A stretch of 64,000 bases of DNA from Desulfobacula toluolica Tol2. Its GTDB lineage: Bacteria > Desulfobacterota > Desulfobacteria > Desulfobacterales > Desulfobacteraceae. Shown here piece by piece: positions 7,788 to 15,743 of the stretch. The stretch is taken from NCBI RefSeq assembly GCF_000307105.1, contig NC_018645.1:4474001-4538000 (forward strand), written 5' to 3'. The notes below the pieces were generated by a model. The model saw only the letters and a program-made list of their open reading frames with translations. It was not told where the DNA came from and did no database searches. The first letter of the stretch is position 1, and each line of letters opens with the position of its first letter. A program made the translations under genes and the position numbers.

Positions 7788-10778
7788 ATGCATGTACGAA
7801 TTTTAATTTTTACAATCCTGACATTAATAAGCTCTTTTTCCATTGCACAGGCAACTCTTCCTGATAAAATCGACATTGGTATTATGTCTTTTAAACCCCA
7901 ATCTTGTAATATTCCCCAATGGTCGGTTCTTGAAAATTATCTGAACACACAAATTCCAAAAACAGAATTTAAAATCATTTTAATGTCCAGGACTCAATTG
8001 GAAGAAGCCATTGGCAAAAAGCTGATTGACTTTGTTGTGACCAACCCGTTTCAATATACCATTTTTCGCCACAGGTACGGCTTGTCTGCTCCATTGGCAA
8101 CAGTCATAAGAGGCGGCAGCAACACAATTCCCCTAAAGCGGGTTGGAGGAACACTCTTCACACTTTCAGACTGTACTGATATCAACAACCTCAAGGACAT
8201 AAGAGACAAACAGATTGCAGTCCCGTTTCAAAACAATTCTTTTATCGTTCAAATGCTGCAGTATGAATTATTTGTAAATGATCTTTCCCTACTCCGAAAA
8301 CGCCAGCTTGTTATAACAGGATTGCCCCATGACAATACGGTTTTGGCGGTTATTAAAAATCAGGCGGATCTCGGTTATGCCAGGGCAGGTACATTGGAAA
8401 AAATGGCGTCACAGGGCAAGCTTGACCTTTCACAGTTCAAGGTCATCCACCCTCAGATACTGCCTGATTTTCCGGTTCAGGTTTCAACCGGTCTATACCC
8501 GGAATGGCCTTTTGCATCCTTATCCCATATCGAACCCGCAGATCAAAAAAAGATAATTGCCGCCCTGCTGAAAATGGAACAGACAGATTCTGTAAAAATG
8601 CCCTTTATAATACAAGGATTTTTACCCCCTGCAAATTACGATTCCGTTGAAAATTTAATGAGGACATTGCGGATTGATCCCTTCAACAAGACACCAGACA
8701 TCAACATGTCAGATCTCTGGCAGATATATAAAACAAAAATTATTTTTATCGGACTTTTTTGTTTTATAATGATTCTGGTAGGAGCTTACCTCCTTCAAAA
8801 CAGGCAGTCATTGCGCTTAACTAAAGAGCGTCTGGATATGGCAATTGAAGGAACCAATGCCGGGCTGTGGGACTGGTATGTGCAAACCGGTAAAGTCGTA
8901 TTAAACGAAAGATGGGCCAAAATAATAGGATACACCATAGATGAACTTGCACCTGTGAGTATTAAGACATGGGCTGAACTTTGCCACCCTGATGATCTGA
9001 AGAGATCAAATAATCTTATCCAAAAGCATTGGGCCAATGAAACCGGCTTTTACCAATGTGAAGTCAGAATGAAACACAAAAACGGGTCATGGGTATGGGT
9101 ACGGGATCAAGGCAAGGTGATGCAGTGGACCAAAGATGGCAAACCCATGCGTATGACAGGTACTCACATCGACATCACAAAAAGAAAACGCTATGAAATC
9201 CTGATTCAGGCAGAACATGATATGGGTTCTGACTGGCGCAGCGCAGGCAGTTTCAATGAACAGCTCAATCTTTGCCTTCAAACCGCCCTGCAGGTTTCGT
9301 CCATGGACTGCGGGGGACTTTACCTGGTGGATGAAAACGATTACAGCCTCCGGCTAACCGTACATCATGGATTGTCCAAATATTTCATTGCCCATGCCAC
9401 ATATTTTGGAGCTGATTCCAGGCAGGCACACCTGATAAAAAAGAAAAAGCCTGTTTATGCAAGGCATCTGGATCTGCTCGAGGACAAAAAAAGTGCAACC
9501 GCCCATGAGAGGCTGAAGGCTGTTGCCATTATACCAATGATATTTCAAGGCAGGGTAATTGCCTGTTTGAATGTTGCCTCCCATATATTGGAGTCAATAC
9601 CTGAACATGCCCGCAATGCCCTGGAAAGCATTGCAAATTATACAGGATCTTTTGTCGCACAGGAAATTCAGGATGAGCAGATCCGGCAAGACCAACGGAA
9701 CATGGATAACTTTTTCAACACTATTGAGGATATGCTGTTTGTACTCGACATGAACGGCTGTATCATCAAGCACAATCAGGTAGTTGCCAAACAGCTGGGA
9801 TACTCTTCAAATGAATTAATCGGCAAACACATCCGTTGCTTGCATCCGGAGGATCGTCACCACGAGGCCCAAGCTGTTATGAGCAGAATTTTTGCCGGTG
9901 AATCCGATTCATGTTCAATTGCACTTAAAACCAAACACGGCAAGCTCATACCAGTGGAGACAAAGGTTAAGCTTGGCCGATGGCAAGACAAAGAGGTGAT
10001 ATTCGGCACCAGCAGGGATATTACTGAGCGCATAGAGATAGAGCAAAGAAGACAGCAGATTGAAAAGACAGAGGGCCTCAATCGCATGGCCGGGGCTGTG
10101 GCCCATAATTTCAACAATATATTGACCATTATTCTTGGCAATCTTGAACTGGCCATGGAGGCCTTGCCGCCGGAAACATACATTTCCGATAATATCAAAC
10201 AGGCATTTCAGGCTGCTCAACGCGCTGCGGACATAAGCAGACAAATGCTTGTTTTGCTGGGTAATATTCAACCAAAATTAGAATCAATTGATTTATCAAA
10301 AACGTGCCTGCAACACTTACATCAGCTGCGTGACAACTTAATAAAAGATGTATCATTAAAAGTTGATATCCTCACACCCGGACCTGTTATTAAAGCTGAA
10401 GACGATCTGATTTGCAAAATCCTGACCGCTCTGGTTACCAATGCCTGGGAAGCCATAGATGATTTTCCCGGCACCGTTCAGGTTACAGTGGGAGAAGTTA
10501 CTCAAACAGATATTCCAAAACATAACCTTTTCCCAATTGAATGGAGCCGTTCTGATGCACAGTATGGCTGCCTGACGGTTACGGATACCGGCCGGGGAAT
10601 GAATAAAATTCAGATCAATAAAATTTTTGATCCTTTTTACACCGACAAATTCACTGGTCGAGGATTGGGGCTTCCGGTCGCCCTCGGAATTATCAAAACT
10701 TATGGCGGCTGTATTACAGTTAAAAGCGAACCTGGAAAAGGAAGCAGTTTCAGGATTTTTTTACCATTGGCCTCTTAA
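7788..10778 (+). CDS. PhnD-type periplasmic sensor histidine kinase (SBP-TM-PAS-GAF-PAS-HK)
   Basis: A 996-residue membrane sensor kinase. Order of parts: a signal peptide (1-22), a periplasmic PhnD-like solute-binding domain (about 25-300), one membrane span (about 316-337), PAS (about 348-467, ending in DITKRKR), GAF (about 471-625), a second PAS (about 634-750), a dimerisation domain with the phospho-accepting His 773 in AHNFNN, and a C-terminal ATPase domain with DTGRGM, GRGLGL and GSSFRIFLP. A PhnD-like sensor fused to a kinase is also found in tetrathionate sensors such as TtrS, but the ligand here is unknown. No response regulator is adjacent. The ATG at 7788 follows a 26-bp palindrome. 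Confidence 0.88.
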   Translation: MHVRILIFTILTLISSFSIAQATLPDKIDIGIMSFKPQSCNIPQWSVLENYLNTQIPKTEFKIILMSRTQLEEAIGKKLIDFVVTNPFQYTIFRHRYGLSAPLATVIRGGSNTIPLKRVGGTLFTLSDCTDINNLKDIRDKQIAVPFQNNSFIVQMLQYELFVNDLSLLRKRQLVITGLPHDNTVLAVIKNQADLGYARAGTLEKMASQGKLDLSQFKVIHPQILPDFPVQVSTGLYPEWPFASLSHIEPADQKKIIAALLKMEQTDSVKMPFIIQGFLPPANYDSVENLMRTLRIDPFNKTPDINMSDLWQIYKTKIIFIGLFCFIMILVGAYLLQNRQSLRLTKERLDMAIEGTNAGLWDWYVQTGKVVLNERWAKIIGYTIDELAPVSIKTWAELCHPDDLKRSNNLIQKHWANETGFYQCEVRMKHKNGSWVWVRDQGKVMQWTKDGKPMRMTGTHIDITKRKRYEILIQAEHDMGSDWRSAGSFNEQLNLCLQTALQVSSMDCGGLYLVDENDYSLRLTVHHGLSKYFIAHATYFGADSRQAHLIKKKKPVYARHLDLLEDKKSATAHERLKAVAIIPMIFQGRVIACLNVASHILESIPEHARNALESIANYTGSFVAQEIQDEQIRQDQRNMDNFFNTIEDMLFVLDMNGCIIKHNQVVAKQLGYSSNELIGKHIRCLHPEDRHHEAQAVMSRIFAGESDSCSIALKTKHGKLIPVETKVKLGRWQDKEVIFGTSRDITERIEIEQRRQQIEKTEGLNRMAGAVAHNFNNILTIILGNLELAMEALPPETYISDNIKQAFQAAQRAADISRQMLVLLGNIQPKLESIDLSKTCLQHLHQLRDNLIKDVSLKVDILTPGPVIKAEDDLICKILTALVTNAWEAIDDFPGTVQVTVGEVTQTDIPKHNLFPIEWSRSDAQYGCLTVTDTGRGMNKIQINKIFDPFYTDKFTGRGLGLPVALGIIKTYGGCITVKSEPGKGSSFRIFLPLAS

Positions 10779-10861
10779 TGTTTTTTAGGCTCAAAGGAAA
10801 TCCAATCCAAATGATTTGATTGGGAGGGACAATTTTCGCTGAACAGGTCCGTGCCGTCTTT

Positions 10862-11425
10862 TCATATTTCAGATACGAAATCCTCTGAGTTCATGACCCT
10901 AAACAGCGGGTACAAGGGGTTTTTTCTATAAAGATCCAGGCATTGTGCATGCATGGTTTCAGAAAAAGCGGTCGAGCAGTCATCCACAATAACAGCCTTG
11001 AAATTATGGCATATGGCATCCATTGCAGTGGCCAGAACACAAAAATTGGTTGCAATCCCGGCAACAGCGCAAAGGGTTATCTGCTGGTCTCGAAGAATCT
11101 TTTCAAGACCTGTGTCAAAAAAGGCTGAAAACCTTGGTTTGGGAAGCCAGAGATCTTCGGGTGCCATGTCAAGGTCAGCAACGACTTGTGCGCCCTTGGA
11201 ACCCTTGATGGCATGAGGGTGCATTTTGCCTGTAAAAAGAAAATCATCCTCGGCAAAAGCATCAGTTGAAAATATAACGGGGAAATTTTTTTTACGAAAC
11301 TCTTTGATCAAAAGGTTGATCACGGGAATAATTTTTCTGGCCAAAGGGGTGATTGGGTAATGATTTTCATCTTTAAAATAATCTTCTACCATATCAATGA
11401 TCAATAATGCCGGTTTTTCTGTCAT
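10862..11425 (-). CDS. Isochorismatase-family cysteine hydrolase
   Basis: An alpha/beta hydrolase of about 187 residues in the family of isochorismatases, nicotinamidases and related amidases. The triad is visible: Asp in LLIIDMVEDYF near residue 10, Lys in LPKPRFSAF, and the nucleophilic Cys in GIATNFCVLATAMDA. The metal-binding histidines of true nicotinamidases are not evident, so a different amide or ester substrate is likely. The ATG at 11425 has AAAGGAG upstream; the frame stays open to 11509 without a better site. It follows the terminator of the glutaconyl-CoA genes and is probably monocistronic. Confidence 0.82.
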   Translation of the reverse strand: MTEKPALLIIDMVEDYFKDENHYPITPLARKIIPVINLLIKEFRKKNFPVIFSTDAFAEDDFLFTGKMHPHAIKGSKGAQVVADLDMAPEDLWLPKPRFSAFFDTGLEKILRDQQITLCAVAGIATNFCVLATAMDAICHNFKAVIVDDCSTAFSETMHAQCLDLYRKNPLYPLFRVMNSEDFVSEI

Positions 11426-11476
11426 AGTCGCTCCTTTGGGATATTTTTTTGATAATATTTTAATGATAAGGAAAAA

Positions 11477-11512
11477 CCCATGGCAAGGGAGCTGATTAAC
11501 CCTTGCCATGGG
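11477..11512 (-). terminator. Rho-independent terminator of the gcdA-hydratase transcript
   Basis: CCCATGGCAAGGG (11477-11489) and its exact reverse complement (11500-11512) form a 13-bp stem with a 10-base loop. On the minus strand the stem is followed by TTTTTC. It is placed to end the transcript of gcdA and the hydratase before the isochorismatase-family gene. Confidence 0.85.
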
Positions 11513-11534
11513 AAATCGGAGTGATTTTTTCTAT

Positions 11535-11559
11535 TTACTCACTTAACTTACTCACTTAC
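11535..11559. repeat. Short tandem repeat after the hydratase gene
   Basis: TTACTCACTTAAC is followed directly by TTACTCACTTAC. The pair lies just past the hydratase stop codon and creates several extra stop codons on the minus strand. No function is evident. Confidence 0.6.
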
Positions 11560-11564
11560 TTAGC

Positions 11565-12335
11565 TTATTTGTTTTTCCAAACAGCTCTTCTTCTTTCTTC
11601 AAAAGAGGCAATACCTTCAAGGGTATCTTCTGTTTTCATCATGGTTTTCAAAAAATAATTGCTGACCAGATCAACGCCCTGGGCAAAACTGGTTCCAATA
11701 TGGCGTTTTACAGCTCGTTTATTGAGCCGGATAATCAAGGGACTTGCCATAACAATCTGTTTGACGTTCTTTTCCACAACGTCCTGGAACTCATCCACTG
11801 AAGCCACCTGGGATACAAATCCAAGATCCTTGGCAGCCTGGGCAGAATAATTCTGGCCGGTGGTGACAATTTCAATTGCCTTGGCAACGCCGACAAGCTC
11901 GGGAAGTCTTAAGGCAGCATAGGGTGGGAAAAATCCCAGCTTGATTTCAGGCTGTCCAAGAATGGCTTTTTCAGATGCAATCACGATATCACAGGCAATG
12001 GCCAATTCCATACCGCCACCTAAGCATGCACCGTTCACAGCAGCAATAATGGGGATATCAATCATGTTGATCAACTCGAAAATCCGGTTGAATGTGGAAA
12101 CCATAAGGTCCACATTATCCGGTTTATGATCGGCCACTTCAACACCTGCACAAAAACTTTTACCCTCGCCTGTGATAACAACGCATTTGAGTTCATCATC
12201 TGCAGCAATCTTTTCAAGCTCGGCATTCAGTTCATTCATCATGGGTATGTCCAGAACATTATGTTTTGGTCGGTCAAGAATAATTCTGGCAACCTGGTCA
12301 TCTTTTTCCACTTTTAAAAATTCTAGTTCTGCCAT
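11565..12335 (-). CDS. Enoyl-CoA hydratase/isomerase (crotonase) family protein
   Basis: A 256-residue crotonase-fold enzyme acting on an enoyl- or dienoyl-CoA. The oxyanion-hole and catalytic blocks are present: FCAGVEVADH, GGGMELAIACDI with the first catalytic Glu, and GQPEIKLGFFPP with the second. The N-terminal ARIILDRPKHNVLD and C-terminal EERRRAVW blocks recall cyclohexa-1,5-diene-1-carbonyl-CoA hydratases of anaerobic benzoyl-CoA pathways, from memory only. It lies 38 bases after gcdA on the same strand, so hydration of crotonyl-CoA formed from glutaconyl-CoA is an equally good reading. Family is sure, substrate is not. Confidence 0.85.
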   Translation of the reverse strand: MAELEFLKVEKDDQVARIILDRPKHNVLDIPMMNELNAELEKIAADDELKCVVITGEGKSFCAGVEVADHKPDNVDLMVSTFNRIFELINMIDIPIIAAVNGACLGGGMELAIACDIVIASEKAILGQPEIKLGFFPPYAALRLPELVGVAKAIEIVTTGQNYSAQAAKDLGFVSQVASVDEFQDVVEKNVKQIVMASPLIIRLNKRAVKRHIGTSFAQGVDLVSNYFLKTMMKTEDTLEGIASFEERRRAVWKNK

Positions 12336-12373
12336 ATAGGCCTCCTGTTAGTTTAAGATAATGCGGTTATTTT

Positions 12374-14107
12374 TTATCCTCTGATAGCTCTGGGTGTAAT
12401 CATATGATGCTGGGGACAGATGGATTTTGGATTCTGATATGCAGCCCCGGCAAAAGCTTTCAGGTAATCACGCAATGCGCTCATTTTTACAACTTCATCC
12501 ACCATACCGTGCTTTGCACAATAGGCAGGTCTTGAATTATCATAGTATTCTTTAGCCTGCTGGTTCATTTTGTCGATAATTGGCTCAAGGGGACGTCCTG
12601 CATCCTTTTCCTTGACAAGTCTTCTTGAAAAACTTGCAGCCGCAGCGGTTTCACCATGCATAACATAAATTTCCGTAGTACCGATACCCAAAGTAAAAGC
12701 ATTGTGCCTGTTGGCCGTGGGGCCGCCCATGACATAATGGGCTGCCGCAGTTCCTTTTCTCAAGGTGATCAAAGTCATGGGAACATCGGTTTGCTGGATA
12801 GAGTAGATCAAGGACTGTCCAAGGCCGAGAAGTTCAGCTTTTTCAGCAATATCACCAACATCAATGCCTGAGGTATCCTGGAACCAGATCAAGGGGATTC
12901 TGTCACGGCCGCAAAAGGTAACAAATTCATTCATTTTGATCAGGCCCTGGCGATACAATTTTCCGCCGATTCCGCCGTAATCAGCATACTCGGGATAATC
13001 TTCTCCCAGCCATCCCTGGTTGTTGCCGATCATGCCCACAAGAAATCCATCCATTTTAACCAGACCTGTATAAATTTCAGGGCCGTAATCAGGTTTGTAT
13101 TCCATGTGTTCACTGCCGTCGACAAGACGGGCAATGATTTCTTTGAAATTATAAATCTGTTTCTGATTAAATGGCATTAGACGGTAAAGATCTTCTGCCG
13201 GGAACCTTGGCGCTTTGGGTTCTGCTACCCTGAAAAACTTGGGATTATAGGCAGGCATATCTTTCATGTAATCTTTAAGTCCGTCAAGCACACCTTTTTC
13301 TTCTTCATATACATACCTGAAAAAACCTGTTGAATCGTAATGAACATCAACTGATCCCGGTGGTTTTTCCTTGAACTGTTTGGCGGATGCAATCAACTGT
13401 TCCGCACCTTCCAGGTCAAAATATCCCTTGGGAGACATGCCGCTTAGAATACCGCCTCCGCCTACGGCAATATTACAATCTTTGTGGGCAAACAATATGG
13501 TGGGGCTGATCCCCTGGTATCCGCCGCCTGCCGGGTTTGTACCATAGATACCGGCCAGTATGGGAATGCCCATCTGCTCAAGTTCCGCATGACGATAAAA
13601 AGTGGTGCCGCTTCCTCTTCTGTTGGCATAAAATTTTTCCTGTTCTGTCAATTTTACACCACTGCAGTTAACAAGCCATACCAATGGGATATTCAACCGT
13701 TTTGACAGGTTAGTGGCCCTGAAAATATTTTCCGGCTGTCCCGGAAGCCATGCACCTGCCATGACTTTGTTATCAAACCCTGCCACGACACACCATTTAC
13801 CGGAAATTTTTGCAAGGCCGTCAATGACATTGGTTGTGCCTTCAACATTATTTTCGGGATTAAAAATGGTGTGCAAAGGAGTCCATGTGCCGGGATCAAC
13901 CAGATACTCAAGCCGCTGCCATACCGTCATTACACCTCTTGAATTGATCTTTTCCGTAGGCAGTCCGGCATTTTTAACCTTTTCGACTTCTGCATCAATC
14001 CCGGCTTCCACTTCCTTGATATTTTTCACATTTTCTTCTGAACTTAATAATTGTCCTTTATTAAGTTCAACACCGAATTCCGTCATTTTTTCAAAATATT
14101 GTCTCAT
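12374..14107 (-). CDS. gcdA: Glutaconyl-CoA decarboxylase, carboxyltransferase (alpha) subunit
   Basis: Transfers the carboxyl group of glutaconyl-CoA to biotin on a carrier protein, releasing crotonyl-CoA. At 577 residues it matches the family's usual length near 587 and shows both carboxyltransferase domains, with blocks GTNPAGGGYQGISPT, VGGGGILSGMSPKGYF, WFQDTSGIDVG and HYVMGGPTA. The ATG at 14107 is preceded by CAGGAGT. It faces the biotin-carrier gene across a 223-base divergent promoter region. The membrane beta subunit (Na+ pump) and the delta subunit are not in the window. A related propionyl- or methylmalonyl-type carboxyltransferase is less likely because of the neighbouring glutaryl-CoA dehydrogenase. 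Confidence 0.87.
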   Translation of the reverse strand: MRQYFEKMTEFGVELNKGQLLSSEENVKNIKEVEAGIDAEVEKVKNAGLPTEKINSRGVMTVWQRLEYLVDPGTWTPLHTIFNPENNVEGTTNVIDGLAKISGKWCVVAGFDNKVMAGAWLPGQPENIFRATNLSKRLNIPLVWLVNCSGVKLTEQEKFYANRRGSGTTFYRHAELEQMGIPILAGIYGTNPAGGGYQGISPTILFAHKDCNIAVGGGGILSGMSPKGYFDLEGAEQLIASAKQFKEKPPGSVDVHYDSTGFFRYVYEEEKGVLDGLKDYMKDMPAYNPKFFRVAEPKAPRFPAEDLYRLMPFNQKQIYNFKEIIARLVDGSEHMEYKPDYGPEIYTGLVKMDGFLVGMIGNNQGWLGEDYPEYADYGGIGGKLYRQGLIKMNEFVTFCGRDRIPLIWFQDTSGIDVGDIAEKAELLGLGQSLIYSIQQTDVPMTLITLRKGTAAAHYVMGGPTANRHNAFTLGIGTTEIYVMHGETAAAASFSRRLVKEKDAGRPLEPIIDKMNQQAKEYYDNSRPAYCAKHGMVDEVVKMSALRDYLKAFAGAAYQNPKSICPQHHMITPRAIRG

Positions 14108-14223
14108 TATTTACTCCTGGTCAAATTTAATTATTATTTTCAAATCACCACCCTCCTGTCAGGAGAGTCATTCGCTTATCGTAAAATTTTAATTTTATAT
14201 TTCGCCTGCTTGGAAACACCCCC

Positions 14224-14252
14224 TTGACTTTAAACTTTTCTTTAAGTATAGA
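14224..14252 (+). promoter_or_regulatory. Sigma-70-type promoter for the biotin carrier gene
   Basis: TTGACT (14224-14229) and TATAGA (14247-14252) are separated by 17 bases, a near-consensus -35/-10 pair. It lies about 80 bases before the gcdC start, with a GGAG ribosome site between them. A CTCCTG-T-CAGGAG dyad at 14153-14165 lies on the gcdA side. Confidence 0.6.
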
Positions 14253-14330
14253 CCCAAATTATCTTGTTTAAGAAAATTTTTTTTTCTGACAAGGGAAGAA
14301 CCAAATATTATACGAACAAAGGAGAAGAAA

Positions 14331-14546
14331 ATGAGCACTGAAATTTTAGCACCAATGCCCGGATCAATCTGGAAAGTGCATGTAAAAGAAGGTGATGAAG
14401 TTGTTGAGGGACAGGAACTCTTAATCCTGGAAGCCATGAAAATGGAAAACCCCATTATTACAACAACAGCAGGCAAGGTAACGGAAGTTAAAGTAAAAGT
14501 GGAAGATAAAGTTGCCACAAAGCAACTGCTTCTGACGATTGAATAA
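14331..14546 (+). CDS. gcdC: Biotin carrier protein of glutaconyl-CoA decarboxylase (minimal form)
   Basis: A 71-residue biotinyl domain that shuttles CO2 from the carboxyltransferase to the membrane decarboxylase. The biotinylation motif EAMKMEN is present with the target lysine at residue 37, flanked by the two glycine turns APMPGSI and VVEGQEL that frame a biotinyl barrel. Usual GcdC proteins have a long Ala/Pro linker before this domain; here it is absent and the protein is little more than the barrel. It starts behind a GGAG site and a good promoter, divergent from gcdA, and is followed by a hairpin terminator. Confidence 0.9.
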   Translation: MSTEILAPMPGSIWKVHVKEGDEVVEGQELLILEAMKMENPIITTTAGKVTEVKVKVEDKVATKQLLLTIE

Positions 14547-14578
14547 TTTTCAATACCTTGAATAGCAAATTTTGTATC

Positions 14579-14610
14579 TGCAGAGGGCATCATCTTTTAT
14601 GCTCTCTGCA
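14579..14610 (+). terminator. Probable terminator after gcdC
   Basis: TGCAGAGGGCAT (14579-14590) pairs with ATGCTCTCTGCA (14599-14610) over 12 positions, one of them G-U, around an 8-base loop. The downstream sequence is only moderately T-rich. It lies 32 bases after the gcdC stop. Confidence 0.55.
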
Positions 14611-14805
14611 TGATATGAAATTGTTCATTTTCTTCTTTGTATAATCCTTTTTCCAATTAACTGAACCAGGCAGAAATAATCAGCCCGGGGCAGTGCTTTC
14701 CATCCTGATAATTCATATAATAAAACAGCATTTTCATACCGGTTATAGATTAAATAATTCCCCTCCTTTGTCAAGCTGTTTTTCAGCCATGTTGTGACTT
14801 TTTTC

Positions 14806-14834
14806 TTGACAAGTGATTTAAATTTTAGTTTATG
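14806..14834 (+). promoter_or_regulatory. Possible promoter of the IclR-dehydrogenase operon
   Basis: A perfect -35 TTGACA (14806-14811) is followed after 17 bases by TTTATG (14829-14834), a weak -10. An alternative -10, TATGGT at 14831, gives a long spacer. It lies in the 398-base stretch between gcdC and the IclR gene, where I see no convincing gene. Confidence 0.4.
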
Positions 14835-14857
14835 GTATGCATCATAACATGGAACAA

Positions 14858-14876
14858 TGTTTTGATATATAAAACA
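14858..14876. promoter_or_regulatory. Inverted repeat, possible IclR autoregulatory site
   Basis: TGTTTT (14858-14863) and AAAACA (14871-14876) are separated by 7 bases, just downstream of the candidate promoter and 68 bases before the IclR start. An overlapping AACAT/ATGTT dyad lies on its left. Size and position suit an IclR-family operator, which is inference. Confidence 0.35.
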
Positions 14877-14944
14877 CCACAAAAAGGATTAATCTTAAAG
14901 AATGCACAATAAACCACAAACCTTTAATTTAAGATAAATGGTAT

Positions 14945-15727
14945 ATGGGTCAGGATATTAAAAAGCTAAATTCCATTGAAAAAGCCCTGGAAATCATGCT
15001 CACATTCCAGGACGTTAAACCGTCATGGGGTATAAGGGAGTTAAGTGCAAAGCTCGAATTCAGTCCGGCAACTGTTCAAAGAATTCTGCAAGTTCTCAAA
15101 TCATATGAATTTGTTAAACAAGACCCTAAAACCAGGCAATATTTTATTGGTAACATATTTTATAAATTTCTTGAGTGTCTGAACAGTTCAAATAATCTTA
15201 CCCGAATCGGACGCAGATTCATGGAAGAACTGGCAGTCGGAACCCTTGAAACAACCCATTTGAATGTCATCAAAGGAAATCTTCGGATCTGTATCGACAC
15301 CATTGAATCTCCCAAAGAATTAAAGGCAGGCATGCGAATCGGCAACCAGTCACCGCTGTATGCCGGAGCATCTGCAAAATGCCTGCTGACCTTTTCCTCT
15401 AAGGATTTTCAAAACAATTATTTTCAAACCATAAACATGGAACCCATTACCGAGTTCACCATCATACGGCAAAACAAGCTGCGGAAAGAACTTGACAAAA
15501 TAAAAGAACAGGGATATGGCATCAGCCTTGGGGAGAGAACTCCGGGGCTAGGTTCATTGAGTGCCCCTGTTTTTGATTATAGAGGGCAGATCCTGGCAAG
15601 CCTGAGCCTTGCCATACCTGAAATCAGATTCAAGCAGGAGGATCATCTTTCAAATTGTATTGATATACTAACCAGTGCTGCAAAATCTTTTTCAAACGAA
15701 ATGGGATTGGGCGCTGGAAAATTTTAA
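14945..15727 (+). CDS. IclR-family transcriptional regulator
   Basis: A 260-residue regulator with an N-terminal winged helix (IEKALEIMLTF to QRILQVLKSYEFV, about residues 11-60) and a C-terminal effector domain of the IclR type (GERTPGLGSLSAPVFDYRGQI near residue 200). The family senses small organic acids or CoA-linked metabolites. The gene ends 16 bases before the acyl-CoA dehydrogenase and is probably the first gene of that operon. It likely controls the glutaryl-CoA genes, possibly including the divergent gcdA transcript. The effector is unknown. Confidence 0.88.
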   Translation: MGQDIKKLNSIEKALEIMLTFQDVKPSWGIRELSAKLEFSPATVQRILQVLKSYEFVKQDPKTRQYFIGNIFYKFLECLNSSNNLTRIGRRFMEELAVGTLETTHLNVIKGNLRICIDTIESPKELKAGMRIGNQSPLYAGASAKCLLTFSSKDFQNNYFQTINMEPITEFTIIRQNKLRKELDKIKEQGYGISLGERTPGLGSLSAPVFDYRGQILASLSLAIPEIRFKQEDHLSNCIDILTSAAKSFSNEMGLGAGKF

Positions 15728-15743
15728 CTATTTAGGAGGAACA

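Noticed and set aside
14625-14882. An 85-residue minus-strand frame between gcdC and the IclR gene
   Set aside because: It overlaps the candidate IclR promoter region, has no ribosome site and resembles no family.
15675-15743. N-terminal extension of the acyl-CoA dehydrogenase
   Set aside because: It overlaps the end of the IclR gene; the ATG at 15744 follows AGGAGG and matches where the family begins.
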